Shown one piece after another: positions 27,053 through 36,459 of a stretch of DNA of 64,000 bases. Under the pieces are notes generated by a model that saw only the letters and a list, made by a program, of their open reading frames with translations, searched no databases and was not told the origin of the DNA. Origin of the DNA: Bin80 sp964291275. GTDB lineage: Bacteria; Bacteroidota; Rhodothermia; Rhodothermales; Bin80. The DNA is taken from positions 1,736,001-1,800,000 of the forward strand of contig OZ219799.1 in assembly GCA_964291275.2 (NCBI GenBank). Direction: 5' to 3'. Made by a program: the position numbers and the translations under genes. Positions within the stretch are counted from its first letter, which is position 1. Every line of letters starts with the position of its first letter.

Positions 27053-28960
27053 ATATACATTCGATCCCGTTTTCTCGCTACACTTGCATTTGTCGAAAAA
27101 TGTTTGTAGTGTAGTTATTATAATAATCATAGAGGTAGTACAACATGACTGATCTTGCCAACCACTTCCTCAAACCCAAAAATAAAACGCACAAACACTA
27201 CGAAGTCCTACGCGCCGCCTTCGTTGAACAACTTCCCCTGAAAACCATCGCCGAACGCTTCGGATACGCCCACGGAACGGTCCGTAATCTCTGCTCCGAG
27301 TTTCAGAAACAGCCCGACCAAGACTTCTTTCTGCCCCGCATACACCGTGTGGAGCAACCCAGTACAGAGACGACACCTCCCCGGAACACACGCGTCCAGC
27401 GGAACCAACGTATCCGACAATTGCGCAAAGAAAAGAACCTCTCGGTCAGGGAAATTTGTGCGATCCTCCACCAGGAAGACCTGGGGACCAGTGTATCCAC
27501 CGTAGGCCGCATCTTGCGCAAGGCGGGCTTCCCTAAACTGCGTAGGCGCACCGCTCTTGAGCAATTGGACTCGGTGAACATCCACCGTGCAGCCACGGCG
27601 GACCGTCGGAATCTGGATCTGAAACCCCATCGCTTTCGGACCGACTTTGGGGGGCTCTTTCTCTTTATGCACGATCTGGCCCGCATGGACCTGGACGGGT
27701 TACTCAAGACCTGTACCCTGCCTGGCAGCGTCATGATTCCCGCTGGCTGTGCGGTACGGGCGCTGCTTGCCCTCAAGCTCTGGGGAGTGCGGCGGACCTC
27801 GCGGGGGATGGTGGATATTCTGGATCCTGGACTGGCGCTCTTTGCCGGCCTGAATGCCATGCCCAAGCGCAGTACGCTCACCGAGTACTCCTGTCGCGTA
27901 CATCCTGTGCAGATCCGCCGTCTCATGGAGGCCTGGCATCCGGCCGTGCGTGCACTCGGCGGGGCGTTGGGGGGCAAGGGGACCTCCTTTGACCTTGACT
28001 TCCATACCATCCCCTACCACGGAGAGGATGCCCTGATTGAAAAACATTTCGTTTCCAAGCGGAGTCGCAGTCAGAAAGGAATCCTCTCGCTTGTGGTACG
28101 CGATGCCGATGCTCGCTGCTTCGTCTACGCCGATGCTCAGCTTCGCAAAACGAATCGCCACGACGCCCTCCCGCAGTTTCTCCGGTTCTGGCGCGAGCGG
28201 ACCGGGGCCTATCCCCGGGAAGTGGTCTTTGACAGTACCTTCACCACCTATGCGCACTTGCAAAAATTGACCGACCTCGGAATTGACTTCCTGACCCTCA
28301 GAAGACGCTCCCGAAACATGGTGGAGGCCCTGAACAAGGTGCCCACAGACCAGTGGCAGCGCATCCGACTCACCAATGTCGGACGTAGGTTCCGTAATCC
28401 ACGTGTCCTGGACAAAAAAGTCCGCGTCCGAGGCTATAAATCAGAATTGCGACAGATCGCCATCCTTGACCTCGGACATGACAAGCCGACGCTGCTGATC
28501 ACCAATCAGATGAAAGAACACGCCGGCCAATTGATTGACCGCTACGCCCGACGCATGATCATCGAAAACACGCTGGCCGATGCCATTGACTTCTTCCACA
28601 TGGATGCGCTCAGCTCCGCTGTCCCCCTTAAAATCGAAATGGACCTCCAACTCACACTCATGGCCAGTACCCTCTACCGACTCCTTGCCCAACGCGTTGG
28701 GCCGGGCATGGAAACCGCTAAACCCCGTACCCTCTTCGAAAAACTCGTGCGAAATCAAGCCACCATCCAGATCCGACCCAATGATATCCTGGTCTCTCTG
28801 TCCCGACGGGCCAATAATCCCTATCTCCTGGCAGCAGGCTACGAAAATGTAGAGTACCAGATCCCATGGCTTGGGAATCGGAAACTGCGCATCATGATCC
28901 CATAAAATACCCGCCCATTGTCATAACTTAATTCCCCAAAATGCCGGTTGGAAATTCAGG
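27053..28960 (+). mobile_element. Transposon targeting CTAG, left end not recognised
   Basis: The element carries the transposase at 27145-28905. Its right end reads GGAAATTCAGG (to 28960) followed by CTAG, inside the ROK kinase gene. The related element at 36460-38551 has ends CCTGAATTC.../...GAATTCAGG flanked by CTAG on both sides, which supports the right boundary and a 4-bp CTAG target. A matching left end CCTGAATTT is not found upstream, where the IS21 copy ends, so the left side was lost or altered. The start coordinate is nominal. Confidence 0.65.
27145..28905 (+). CDS. DDE transposase with double N-terminal HTH, CTAG-type element
   Basis: A 586-residue protein. Two helix-turn-helix segments lie at about residues 20-55 (LKTIAERFGYAHGTVRN) and 95-130 (LSVREICAILHQED). 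A DDE-like core follows, with acidic residues in FDLDFHTIPYHGED, EVVFDSTFTTYAH and RRMIIENTLADAI. It is clearly related to the transposase at 36783-38513: both have HFVSKRSR, LGHDKPT and YARRM blocks. IS4/IS1634/IS701-type families are possible; I cannot assign one. It is preceded by AT-rich leader DNA and a GAGGT ribosome site 11 bp upstream. Confidence 0.8.
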   Translation: MTDLANHFLKPKNKTHKHYEVLRAAFVEQLPLKTIAERFGYAHGTVRNLCSEFQKQPDQDFFLPRIHRVEQPSTETTPPRNTRVQRNQRIRQLRKEKNLSVREICAILHQEDLGTSVSTVGRILRKAGFPKLRRRTALEQLDSVNIHRAATADRRNLDLKPHRFRTDFGGLFLFMHDLARMDLDGLLKTCTLPGSVMIPAGCAVRALLALKLWGVRRTSRGMVDILDPGLALFAGLNAMPKRSTLTEYSCRVHPVQIRRLMEAWHPAVRALGGALGGKGTSFDLDFHTIPYHGEDALIEKHFVSKRSRSQKGILSLVVRDADARCFVYADAQLRKTNRHDALPQFLRFWRERTGAYPREVVFDSTFTTYAHLQKLTDLGIDFLTLRRRSRNMVEALNKVPTDQWQRIRLTNVGRRFRNPRVLDKKVRVRGYKSELRQIAILDLGHDKPTLLITNQMKEHAGQLIDRYARRMIIENTLADAIDFFHMDALSSAVPLKIEMDLQLTLMASTLYRLLAQRVGPGMETAKPRTLFEKLVRNQATIQIRPNDILVSLSRRANNPYLLAAGYENVEYQIPWLGNRKLRIMIP

Positions 28961-29708
28961 CTAGGATCACAATTGCAGGATCAAGGATACAGACCAGTGC
29001 TGCGATAGCCTGTGCCAAGTAGTCAGTAGCCTTATTGATCAACGCGATCGCCTTAATATCTCCTGCATCAGCTGCTTGGAACACTTCTAGAGCGCTCGTT
29101 GTGTTCGAGGGAGTACCTTGGATTTTAGCCCATTGGGCAGCCAGGCCAACGCCGCCCGCCAGTTGCTCCAAACATCCACCCGGCTGCCAATCTTGGCCGA
29201 GATACTCAGGGGAGGGAATAAGACTGCCAATCTCCCCTGAGCAGCAATTTGCTCCCCGCAGGATTTTGCCGTCAATGACTATGCCAGCAGCTATTCCCGT
29301 ACTCAAGGTCACGTAGACGACTGGGGACATTTTAGTGGATACACTCAGTCGAGTCTCCGCTAAGACAGCAGCGTTAACGTCATTCTCAATAGCAGCAGGA
29401 GCTTGAAACCTTGTTTCAAGCTCGGCGACTAGGGGGACGTTAGTCCAGTTATTCAGATTGGTTGCCTCAAGCACCACGCCAGACTGCGTATCCGTCCAGC
29501 CCGGCGCTACGCAGCCAACCGCACATAACGGCTCTTCTACCCCTAGCTTGTCACGAATCATGTCCTCAATTACATCAAGCACCGCATCAGGTCCTTGCTG
29601 CGGGGTCGCTACCGATGTTCTGCGGAAAATTTCGTGTGGCTTGTCCTTCCGCGCCAGCGCACAGCGCGTCCGTGTTCCGCCAATGTCAATCCCTGCGATT
29701 AAGGTCAT
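28956..29708 (-). pseudogene. ROK-family sugar kinase, 3' end lost to a transposon
   Basis: 250 residues of a ROK kinase (usual length about 300-320). It keeps the ATP site IDIGGTRTRCALA, the catalytic Asp region AIENDVNAAVLAE and the glycine block STGIAAGIVIDG. The zinc motif CxCGxxGC is degenerate (QPGGCLEQ). The frame ends ILDPAIVILA; the final GCC and TGA come from the transposon end inserted at CTAG (28961-28964). Normal ROK proteins continue about 50 residues after this ILGGG-type segment. The start is 8 bp after the DUF1080 gene. The kinase is probably inactive. Confidence 0.85.
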
Positions 29709-29715
29709 TCATAGA

Positions 29716-30483
29716 TTACATATCTGTTTCCAAGTCACGGATCCAGATATTACGAAAGCGTGTAGGCTCGTTATGATCTTGTAAGAAGAGTGGCAATGCG
29801 TCCTCGTGAGCCCGGTATGGGGGACGGGATCGATGCCCACTAGGTCCAGTCAGGATCACATTGTCCTGAACGAGTACACCGTTATGGAAAACAGTGACTC
29901 TTGCAGGTTGCTTCAGCGAACCGTCCTCCTCGAAATGGGGTCTTCTGAAGACAATATCGTAGGACTGCCATTCCAACGGTGGGCGGCTGGCGTTCACAAG
30001 TGGGGGATACTGCCCGTACAACGATGCGGCCTGTCCATCGGGATAGGTCTCATTCTCGAACGAATTAAGCACCTGTACCTCATAGGTGTTCATGAGATAC
30101 ACACCACTGTTGCCACTGTCCTGTCCTGTCCCACTATTTGGTGTTGCCCATTCGATATGAAGCTGGACGTCGCCGAACGAACGTTTGGTTTTGATAATCC
30201 CGGTACCGGGATTCACCTCCATGTAACCGTCACGTAAATGCCATTTAACTGCATCGCCGTTTGCATGCATCCATTCCTCGAAGTGTGTTCCATCAAACAG
30301 AACAATAGCGTCTGAGGGTGGGGGTGCGGGAGTCATTTCTCCAGGAGTAACGACAATCGGTTGCGGGCGATCAAGATCATGAATCTCCCACGCGTCGAGG
30401 GAGGGCACAGCGGGCGTCTGTGCTAAGGTCTGAGAGACAGTGAACAACAAGGCTGCCGTGAAGAGTATCAATAGTTTTTGCAT
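29716..30483 (-). CDS. DUF1080-family secreted protein (3-keto-disaccharide hydrolase-like)
   Basis: 255 residues with a signal peptide (MQKLLILFTAALLFTVSQTLA). A DUF1080 concanavalin-like domain follows: VLFDGTHFEEW, GYMEVNPGTGIIKTKRSFGD, DSGNSGVYLMNTYEVQVLNS and FLQDHNEPTRFRNIWIRDLE. Characterised relatives act on glycosides, notably 3-keto-glycosides; a direct hydrolase role is plausible but unproven here. It lies 14 bp after the PVC-type dehydrogenase gene and 8 bp before the ROK gene, forming one operon. Confidence 0.88.
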   Translation of the reverse strand: MQKLLILFTAALLFTVSQTLAQTPAVPSLDAWEIHDLDRPQPIVVTPGEMTPAPPPSDAIVLFDGTHFEEWMHANGDAVKWHLRDGYMEVNPGTGIIKTKRSFGDVQLHIEWATPNSGTGQDSGNSGVYLMNTYEVQVLNSFENETYPDGQAASLYGQYPPLVNASRPPLEWQSYDIVFRRPHFEEDGSLKQPARVTVFHNGVLVQDNVILTGPSGHRSRPPYRAHEDALPLFLQDHNEPTRFRNIWIRDLETDM

Positions 30484-30497
30484 CGGGAGTGGAAAGA

Positions 30498-33434
30498 TTA
30501 TTGTTGGGGAAGCTCCTGTCTTAGAAAGCTAAGCAAATCGCGCAGATCATCAGGTTCAAGAGCCATGTTAAGGCCCGGTGGCATAAACGAACCGGGTATT
30601 GCAGTCAATTCCTTCACATCCTGTCGTGGAACCACGACTGTCTCAGTGAGAGTACTAATTGTAATTGCTGAAGAGGTTTCTGAGGCAATAGTTCCCTCGA
30701 TTGTTGAACCGTTGGTACGCGTCAACTTCCACGACTCGTAACCGCTGGCAATCCTCTGACCGGGGTTTTGAAGCTCGGCTAACAGGGCATGGCGTGGCCA
30801 ATGTTGTACAGTAGCCAAATCTGGTCCAATAGTGCCTGCACCTACATCCCCTGCCATGTGGCACTGTGCACACAGGTTTTCAAATAGTACCCGTCCATGG
30901 TCAATTTTCCCTGGACCGTCAGGAATAGATAATGCGCCGAGAGCGGTATCCTTTACTTTGAGGATTGCTCGCGCACGGCTTCGGACAGGTTCCACCGTAT
31001 CGCGCATCAAACGGACACGTTGGTGCCAAGTGATTTCTTCAGGTAGAACGACGCCCTCCTCTAATGCAGTTATTAACAGATCTGCACGATCTTGGCTGGA
31101 AAATTGGTCCAGTGCCCGAATTCGGGAGCGCGGTGAAAGATTAGGCCAGGATTGCAGCAAAAGCTGTGCAGGCCGTGTGCCTGGTTGGGCCCCTAGTGCT
31201 TCCACAGATGTGAGTTGGACTTCTACAGGATAGGAGGGGGCAAGTAGTGCCGCCAGGATTTCGATATTATCGTGGGTAAGCGACAGAATACGCACTGCAC
31301 GCACTCTCGTCTCCACCGTTTGGTTAATGTTAGTCGCTATATGCTGTGCTTGTTCGAGTCTCTCTGATTCGGGGAGGATCACTGCTTCAAGTAACGCTGC
31401 GGCAGCATTGCCCAGTTCATCATCAGGCGCCAAGGCTAATCTTGCTAAACGCCCGGATAGCTCTAGTGAGATTGCAACCTTATCCTGACGTTCCTGCAAA
31501 CCTCCCGCAGCCCCCTCCAAACGTGCAGCAAGAGCAGGCCCCTCATTGGTTAGGGCAGGTACCAGTCCATTTGTTCTTGCGAGAATACGTGCCAGACGTA
31601 GAACAAAGCGGTCAATGACGTGGTCTGGTGCTGTGAACTCATACACTGCTGTTTGCATGAGGTCATGGACAGAAACATCAAGTGCCAGGAGTGCGGCCGT
31701 TTGAAACCATTCGCTTTCAATATTTTGCTCAAGCAGTCTAAGTTTAGCAGCATCTGAGCCAGGTAGGAACCCAAGGGTATTGAGTAGCTGATACCGAACC
31801 CGGACATCAGGATCCTCGGTCATGGTTAGCAGGTTCTGGCCGAGTTCAGGGTTATCGGGCAGTGCCAGTTCTGCCAGACGTAAAGCATTTTCACGCACTT
31901 CAGGGTATGGATCATCAAGTGCCAACCTAATCTGACTGGTTGTCAGTGCGCCCAAGCCATTCAAGGTCCAAAGGGCATGAAGTCGCCCCAAGGCAGAAGT
32001 GCTGGATGCAGCCATTTCCGAAAGAAGGGCTATCGCATCCTGATGATCCCGGCTCACCAGAATGCGCTGCGCGTTGCGACGCCACCAGATATTCTCAGAG
32101 GCCAACTTGCTGACTAGTTCGTCTATGTCAGCATTGGCAAGGTTGAGATTCCCGTACCAGTCCAATTCAGGAGTGCCCTCGGGTACAATACGATAGATGC
32201 GTCCGCGATTGGTGCCTTGGTGCAGGTCACCGGTAGCTGCCAGACTGTCGTCCATCCACTCCGGGTGCTCTATGATCTGCCGGTAGTAGTCAACAATATA
32301 TATAGCTCCATCGGGGCCAATGGTGAAATTAACAGGACGAAACCAGCTGTCTGTGGATGCGAGAAATTCACGCTTCTCGAGTACGCGCTCGCTCCGAAAA
32401 ACCGGCCCATCTGGAACCACTCGGTCAATGTGCACAAGGTTGTGAACCGGCTCCGCGACCAGCGTAATGTTGCTGTCAAATGGTGCAGGAAACAAACCTC
32501 CAAGTTGCCAGGTCAGTGCGCATGCAGAAGTGAATACTCCACGATCAGTCAGCAACTGGTGTATGGGATTGATGGTGATGGGATATACTTCGGCAGCATC
32601 CCCGTGGTCCGGCGTTCTGTGAACGGTTGTTTGGATTGGTACATCAGGGCGCCGCTCCAAGTATTGCGAAGCAAGGGCTTCCACCGAGTGGTGATGACTA
32701 TTATCCACTAAAAAATGCCTTCCCCAAGCGTCAAAGGTATGTCCAAACTGGGATCGCCCACCAAGAAGTTCAAGTTCATAGGTATCCGGTCGGAAACGCA
32801 CGTTTCGGTCGGCAGCATTACGCGGCAGACGCTTGCCCTCAGGGTTGTCGGGAAAATATACATGGCCTCCTTGATTACCGAAGGGGTCCGCATATTTTTC
32901 GGTCCACCAGATCGTGCTGTTGTTAGCTACGTAAATCCAGTTGGTCAGTCCGTAGAGCGGTGAATTTGTATTGTGTTGCGGATTTGAAAGTGCAAACCCG
33001 GTTAGTACTACTATATGGCTGTCTGCTCGGGAATCCCCATCGGTGTCCGGGAGATAGAGAATATCAGGTGGATCGGTTACCAGGACGCCATCCTTCCAGC
33101 GCATAATACCGGTCGGCAGTCTAAGTCCGTCAGCGAACAATGCTGCGGAATCAGGTCGACCATCCTGGTTTGTATCATGCAGGATTTTTATTCGTCCAGA
33201 CCCGCCAATATCCAAGGGATAGCCGGGCATTTCGGCGACCCAGATTCGACCATATTCATCAATATCCATAGCGACAGGGTCGGCCACCAGGGGTTCTGCC
33301 GCGACAAGGTCTACACGTAAGCCATTGGGTACCTTGATGGTTTCCAGTGCTTCTTGGGGTTCAAAGGGTGGACCGTCCGCAGGAACAGTGTCAGACCATA
33401 ATGGAAGGAAAATCAAGAGCCAAAGTGCACGCAT
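30498..33434 (-). CDS. PVC-type membrane-bound dehydrogenase with HEAT repeats and cytochrome c domain
   Basis: A 978-residue exported protein with signal MRALWLLIFLPLWSDTVPA. The N-terminal half is a beta-propeller of the PVC-type dehydrogenase (VPNGLRVDLVAAEPLVADPV, YGRIWVAEMPGYP, DTNQDGRPD, SQFGHTFDAWG, NFTIGPDGAIYIVDYYRQ). A HEAT-repeat region follows (YPEVRENALRLAELALPDNP, DPDVRVRYQLLNTLG). The C-terminal cytochrome c domain carries the heme site CAQCH and a later Met ligand candidate in PGSFMPPGLNM. Related proteins occur beside DUF1080 genes and oxidise sugars, passing electrons to the heme. First gene of the operon. Confidence 0.9.
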   Translation of the reverse strand: MRALWLLIFLPLWSDTVPADGPPFEPQEALETIKVPNGLRVDLVAAEPLVADPVAMDIDEYGRIWVAEMPGYPLDIGGSGRIKILHDTNQDGRPDSAALFADGLRLPTGIMRWKDGVLVTDPPDILYLPDTDGDSRADSHIVVLTGFALSNPQHNTNSPLYGLTNWIYVANNSTIWWTEKYADPFGNQGGHVYFPDNPEGKRLPRNAADRNVRFRPDTYELELLGGRSQFGHTFDAWGRHFLVDNSHHHSVEALASQYLERRPDVPIQTTVHRTPDHGDAAEVYPITINPIHQLLTDRGVFTSACALTWQLGGLFPAPFDSNITLVAEPVHNLVHIDRVVPDGPVFRSERVLEKREFLASTDSWFRPVNFTIGPDGAIYIVDYYRQIIEHPEWMDDSLAATGDLHQGTNRGRIYRIVPEGTPELDWYGNLNLANADIDELVSKLASENIWWRRNAQRILVSRDHQDAIALLSEMAASSTSALGRLHALWTLNGLGALTTSQIRLALDDPYPEVRENALRLAELALPDNPELGQNLLTMTEDPDVRVRYQLLNTLGFLPGSDAAKLRLLEQNIESEWFQTAALLALDVSVHDLMQTAVYEFTAPDHVIDRFVLRLARILARTNGLVPALTNEGPALAARLEGAAGGLQERQDKVAISLELSGRLARLALAPDDELGNAAAALLEAVILPESERLEQAQHIATNINQTVETRVRAVRILSLTHDNIEILAALLAPSYPVEVQLTSVEALGAQPGTRPAQLLLQSWPNLSPRSRIRALDQFSSQDRADLLITALEEGVVLPEEITWHQRVRLMRDTVEPVRSRARAILKVKDTALGALSIPDGPGKIDHGRVLFENLCAQCHMAGDVGAGTIGPDLATVQHWPRHALLAELQNPGQRIASGYESWKLTRTNGSTIEGTIASETSSAITISTLTETVVVPRQDVKELTAIPGSFMPPGLNMALEPDDLRDLLSFLRQELPQQ

Positions 33435-33827
33435 CCGGTGGTAACGCCTATCCAGTAAACAATGGGTTCTACCACGATTTGGATGGAATGATTAATTTTG
33501 GCTGAATCATAGTTAGCATTTTCACGCGGGGAACCGTGATAGATTTAATGAAGTGATATACCTTGGGACTCAGTTCTGCGGGTATGTTAATCAGGTGATT
33601 ATGGATACGGAGAATCAGTGTGTAGATGCAGATCTATCGCATTCGGGGGAAGGATCTGGTTTGTCTGGAGACCGGTGAGGCCGAGATATTGTATGACTAT
33701 CGCAAGGAGTGATCCTGACACCATCTTGACTGGCCCCAATTAGGGCGATATGTATTGTTTCGGGCTACATTCAGTTATAATTTGGGACAGATAACCATGA
33801 AGAAGGAGCCTTGAGCAATTACGACGG
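33435..33827. other. Intergenic region upstream of the sugar operon, no clear gene
   Basis: It holds the likely promoter region of the PVC-type dehydrogenase. From 33624 a 28-codon frame (MQIYRIRGKDLVCLETGEAE...) ends at a TGA near 33712; it may be the tail of a lost transposase gene or chance. Nothing else is recognised. Confidence 0.4.
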
Positions 33828-33890
33828 CAAGGTAACCATCGCCCAGAATGAAATCCTCTTCCAGCCGCTGGCACGAGCCAAGAGAACTAC
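33828..33890 (+). pseudogene. Transposase remnant, left piece
   Basis: Reads GKVTIAQNEILFQPLARAKRTT, matching the C-terminal part of the CTAG-element transposase (GKVTITQNEILVQLRARAK, near 38360-38415). The sequence runs up to the insertion zone of the DruA-type IS and continues after 38551 (see 38552-38673). The two pieces together are one old transposase tail split by newer elements. Confidence 0.75.
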
Positions 33891-33897
33891 CAAGCCC

Positions 33898-36456
33898 TGC
33901 CCATTACCCAAGTAATGGTGTAGTCTAACTATTGTGGGAGATCCGTGAGCGTTTTTTCTACCGCCGTGATTGTCTGGTCGGAGCGCCTCTTTACAGCGCA
34001 CGCCTTGATGGTCCGCAGCATAGGGTGACGGAGCGTTTTCACGCTTGGGTTCACGGTACCGGTACGTCCGGGCCATAGCATTGGGGTAAGAGTCTCCCGT
34101 TTCGTGAGGGTATCACGAATCTGCACAGCAGCAGCAGCGGGCCTGGGTCTCCTCAATGTGCATCTGATAGCCCACCAAGGCCATAGCGAGTCGTTCGATT
34201 CCCCTCCACATGACCTGATGGCCCGGCGGTGGGGCACGATTCCGGTTTTGATAGCCGCCCAACACCCCCACCAGCAACATGGCGTCCCGCAGCATCTTGG
34301 GTTCCGGCAGTCGTACCCGCTTGGCGTAGCCGGTCAAGAATCCAAGTTCCAGTTCTGTGAAGAATACCGACGGATCCAGCTCCGGCATGGTTCGCCCCAA
34401 CAGCGTCAGCACCATGAGACGCCAGGCAATCACACAGTAGATCGCCAATGCCCGTTCCAGTCTTAAGGCGCTCCGCAGCTGCATATGTTCCACTTTGCAG
34501 CCACTCTTGAGCACCCGGAAAAAGTCCTCAATCCGCCAACGTTTCAGATAATACCCCAGCACCCGCTCCGCAGCCCGGGCCGAGGGCACCGCAAGACTGG
34601 TCAGCAGATACCATTCAATCGCCTTTTCACCCGCAGGCGGCGAGACTTCTTTGATATGCACCCCGGTGAGCGTCACCGGATCCGCATCCGCAACCAGTGG
34701 AGTCGCGGGCAGCGTAACCGGGCCATAGCGTACTTCGGCATCGGCGACGCGATAGGCGCGTCCGGCCGTCTTCGACCGCACGGACCGGCGATGAATCTCA
34801 ATCCTGATCGTCTTGGCAGCTTTGCCACCGGACATCGTCTCAAACAGCTTTTTGCCTTTTGCCAGACGCCGATTCTTAGATGCCCGCACCAGCAGATCAA
34901 CCCGCTTGTGCTGCCGCTGCGCATCAAAGAGCGCAAAACTGTCGCCCTCCCGATCCATCACGCAGAGGACCTTGATCTTGCGCGATAGCTCCTGCGCGGC
35001 TTCACAAATATCCGCATAACCATCCAGCCACCGCTGCGCCTTTGGCTTCAACGGTCCATCGGTCGGATCTTTGTAACTGCACCGCAACACGCCCAGTGGC
35101 AGACCATCGGTGGTGGTCGCCAGCGTGGTATGAATATGCAGTCCCCGCGATTTGGTCGTGGTCTGATTCTGACCAATGACTTCCAAGTCCTCGCAGGCCA
35201 GACGCGACCCGTAATTGAGCCGACTGCCATCCTGGATGCATAAGACCACCTTTTGGCTGCGCATACGCTCTATGGTACGCGCCCGATGCGGGGCCAACAC
35301 GTTCTCCGGCGTCACCTCAGACGCCGGATCGCTCGCCAGCAGGCGATAATGCCCCTTGACCGCCGCCCGATCATAGCCCGTGTTCCCGGTAATCGCCGCG
35401 CCGATGGTATCGGCGAGCAGAGACGCACTCTTGACCAGCCGCGCCGAGCGCAGCGCGTTGCCCAGCGGCGCATCCCCAAACTCGGCATCGGCCCACTGTT
35501 CGCTATCCAACATCTCACCAGGTTGTCTGACCGGACGTAATTCCACCGCAGGCACCCCCAGTTGCTGACGCCACCTGCGATTAAGTTCGTATACATACAA
35601 CGCCTTCGGCGGCTCCGGAGTGTCATGGCGGAGGCCGCCAGCGGTTTGTCCAATGTACTGAAAATTGGTGGCCTTGAAGCAGGAACCCGACCATTCGGGA
35701 TCCACATAGGTTTCAACGATCCACACCCGGTAGCCGTAATGCTGCTGATAGTCCTCAGCCAGTCGCCTGAGCAGGCGACTGAGCACGTAGCTGGCCAGAT
35801 GCTGGCATCGCTCCCGCATCAGGAATCGGCTCAGACACACCACACGGTGCAGATGGGCCTGTCGCTGTGCGTCCGACCAGGCCATCCACTGCTCCCGGGC
35901 CGCCAGTCGCAGGGCGGCCGCCGAAAAACCGACCGCACCCACATAACCGTGTGCACTGTCAATCAGATACCGTACCTGGGCACCGCAAAATGTCGTCACT
36001 CCACGCGGATGCTCATGATGCAACAGCGTGTTCCAAATCTCACGCTGATCGGTGTCGGTCACCTTAACCAGCGTAAGACCCTCCACCTCGTTAACAACCT
36101 CAGGCAAACGTTCCGGGGCAGGCACCGGTTCGGCCAGCAGGCGGGGACCCGCCCCCGCCGCGTAATTGTTCGTCGGCGCAGGCAATGCTATCCGCCCACG
36201 GTCGGCCAGCTTTGACAACGCACGGGCGCAAGTGGACACCTGCAACCGACCGCAGGCATCAACGAATGTGAAAAGTTCACACACGCGCCTTGCTATCGCC
36301 GCGCGCGTGGACAACGCGGCATCGCCCAACACCGCGGTGAGACGCGACTGCGATTCCGGAGCACTCAAGGTGCGCAAAACCTGACTCTGCGTGAACATGC
36401 CACCAATATATGGGGCACTGTTCAGAATGTCAAGTCAAAAAGTTGGGTAATGGGCA
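33898..36456 (-). mobile_element. DruA-fused IS4/Tn5-like insertion sequence, copy 2 of 4
   Basis: A 2559-bp copy in minus orientation with the same ends (TGCCCATTACCCAA at 33898; reverse complement to 36456). The flanks TACCAAGCCC and GACCTAGCCT are not a clean direct repeat, unlike copies 1 and 3, so one side may have recombined. It sits between an old transposase remnant and the left end of the CTAG element at 36460, only 3 bp away. Confidence 0.9.
34113..36398 (-). CDS. DruA-fused IS4/Tn5-type transposase, copy 2
   Basis: 761 residues with the same domains as the copy at 21489. It differs from copy 1 by ELNRRWR instead of ELHRRWR (about residue 273) in the translated protein. The DUF4338 segment and the DDE triad with YLKRWRIEDFFRVLK are intact. 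Confidence 0.9.
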   Translation of the reverse strand: MFTQSQVLRTLSAPESQSRLTAVLGDAALSTRAAIARRVCELFTFVDACGRLQVSTCARALSKLADRGRIALPAPTNNYAAGAGPRLLAEPVPAPERLPEVVNEVEGLTLVKVTDTDQREIWNTLLHHEHPRGVTTFCGAQVRYLIDSAHGYVGAVGFSAAALRLAAREQWMAWSDAQRQAHLHRVVCLSRFLMRERCQHLASYVLSRLLRRLAEDYQQHYGYRVWIVETYVDPEWSGSCFKATNFQYIGQTAGGLRHDTPEPPKALYVYELNRRWRQQLGVPAVELRPVRQPGEMLDSEQWADAEFGDAPLGNALRSARLVKSASLLADTIGAAITGNTGYDRAAVKGHYRLLASDPASEVTPENVLAPHRARTIERMRSQKVVLCIQDGSRLNYGSRLACEDLEVIGQNQTTTKSRGLHIHTTLATTTDGLPLGVLRCSYKDPTDGPLKPKAQRWLDGYADICEAAQELSRKIKVLCVMDREGDSFALFDAQRQHKRVDLLVRASKNRRLAKGKKLFETMSGGKAAKTIRIEIHRRSVRSKTAGRAYRVADAEVRYGPVTLPATPLVADADPVTLTGVHIKEVSPPAGEKAIEWYLLTSLAVPSARAAERVLGYYLKRWRIEDFFRVLKSGCKVEHMQLRSALRLERALAIYCVIAWRLMVLTLLGRTMPELDPSVFFTELELGFLTGYAKRVRLPEPKMLRDAMLLVGVLGGYQNRNRAPPPGHQVMWRGIERLAMALVGYQMHIEETQARCCCCADS

Positions 36457-36459
36457 GAC

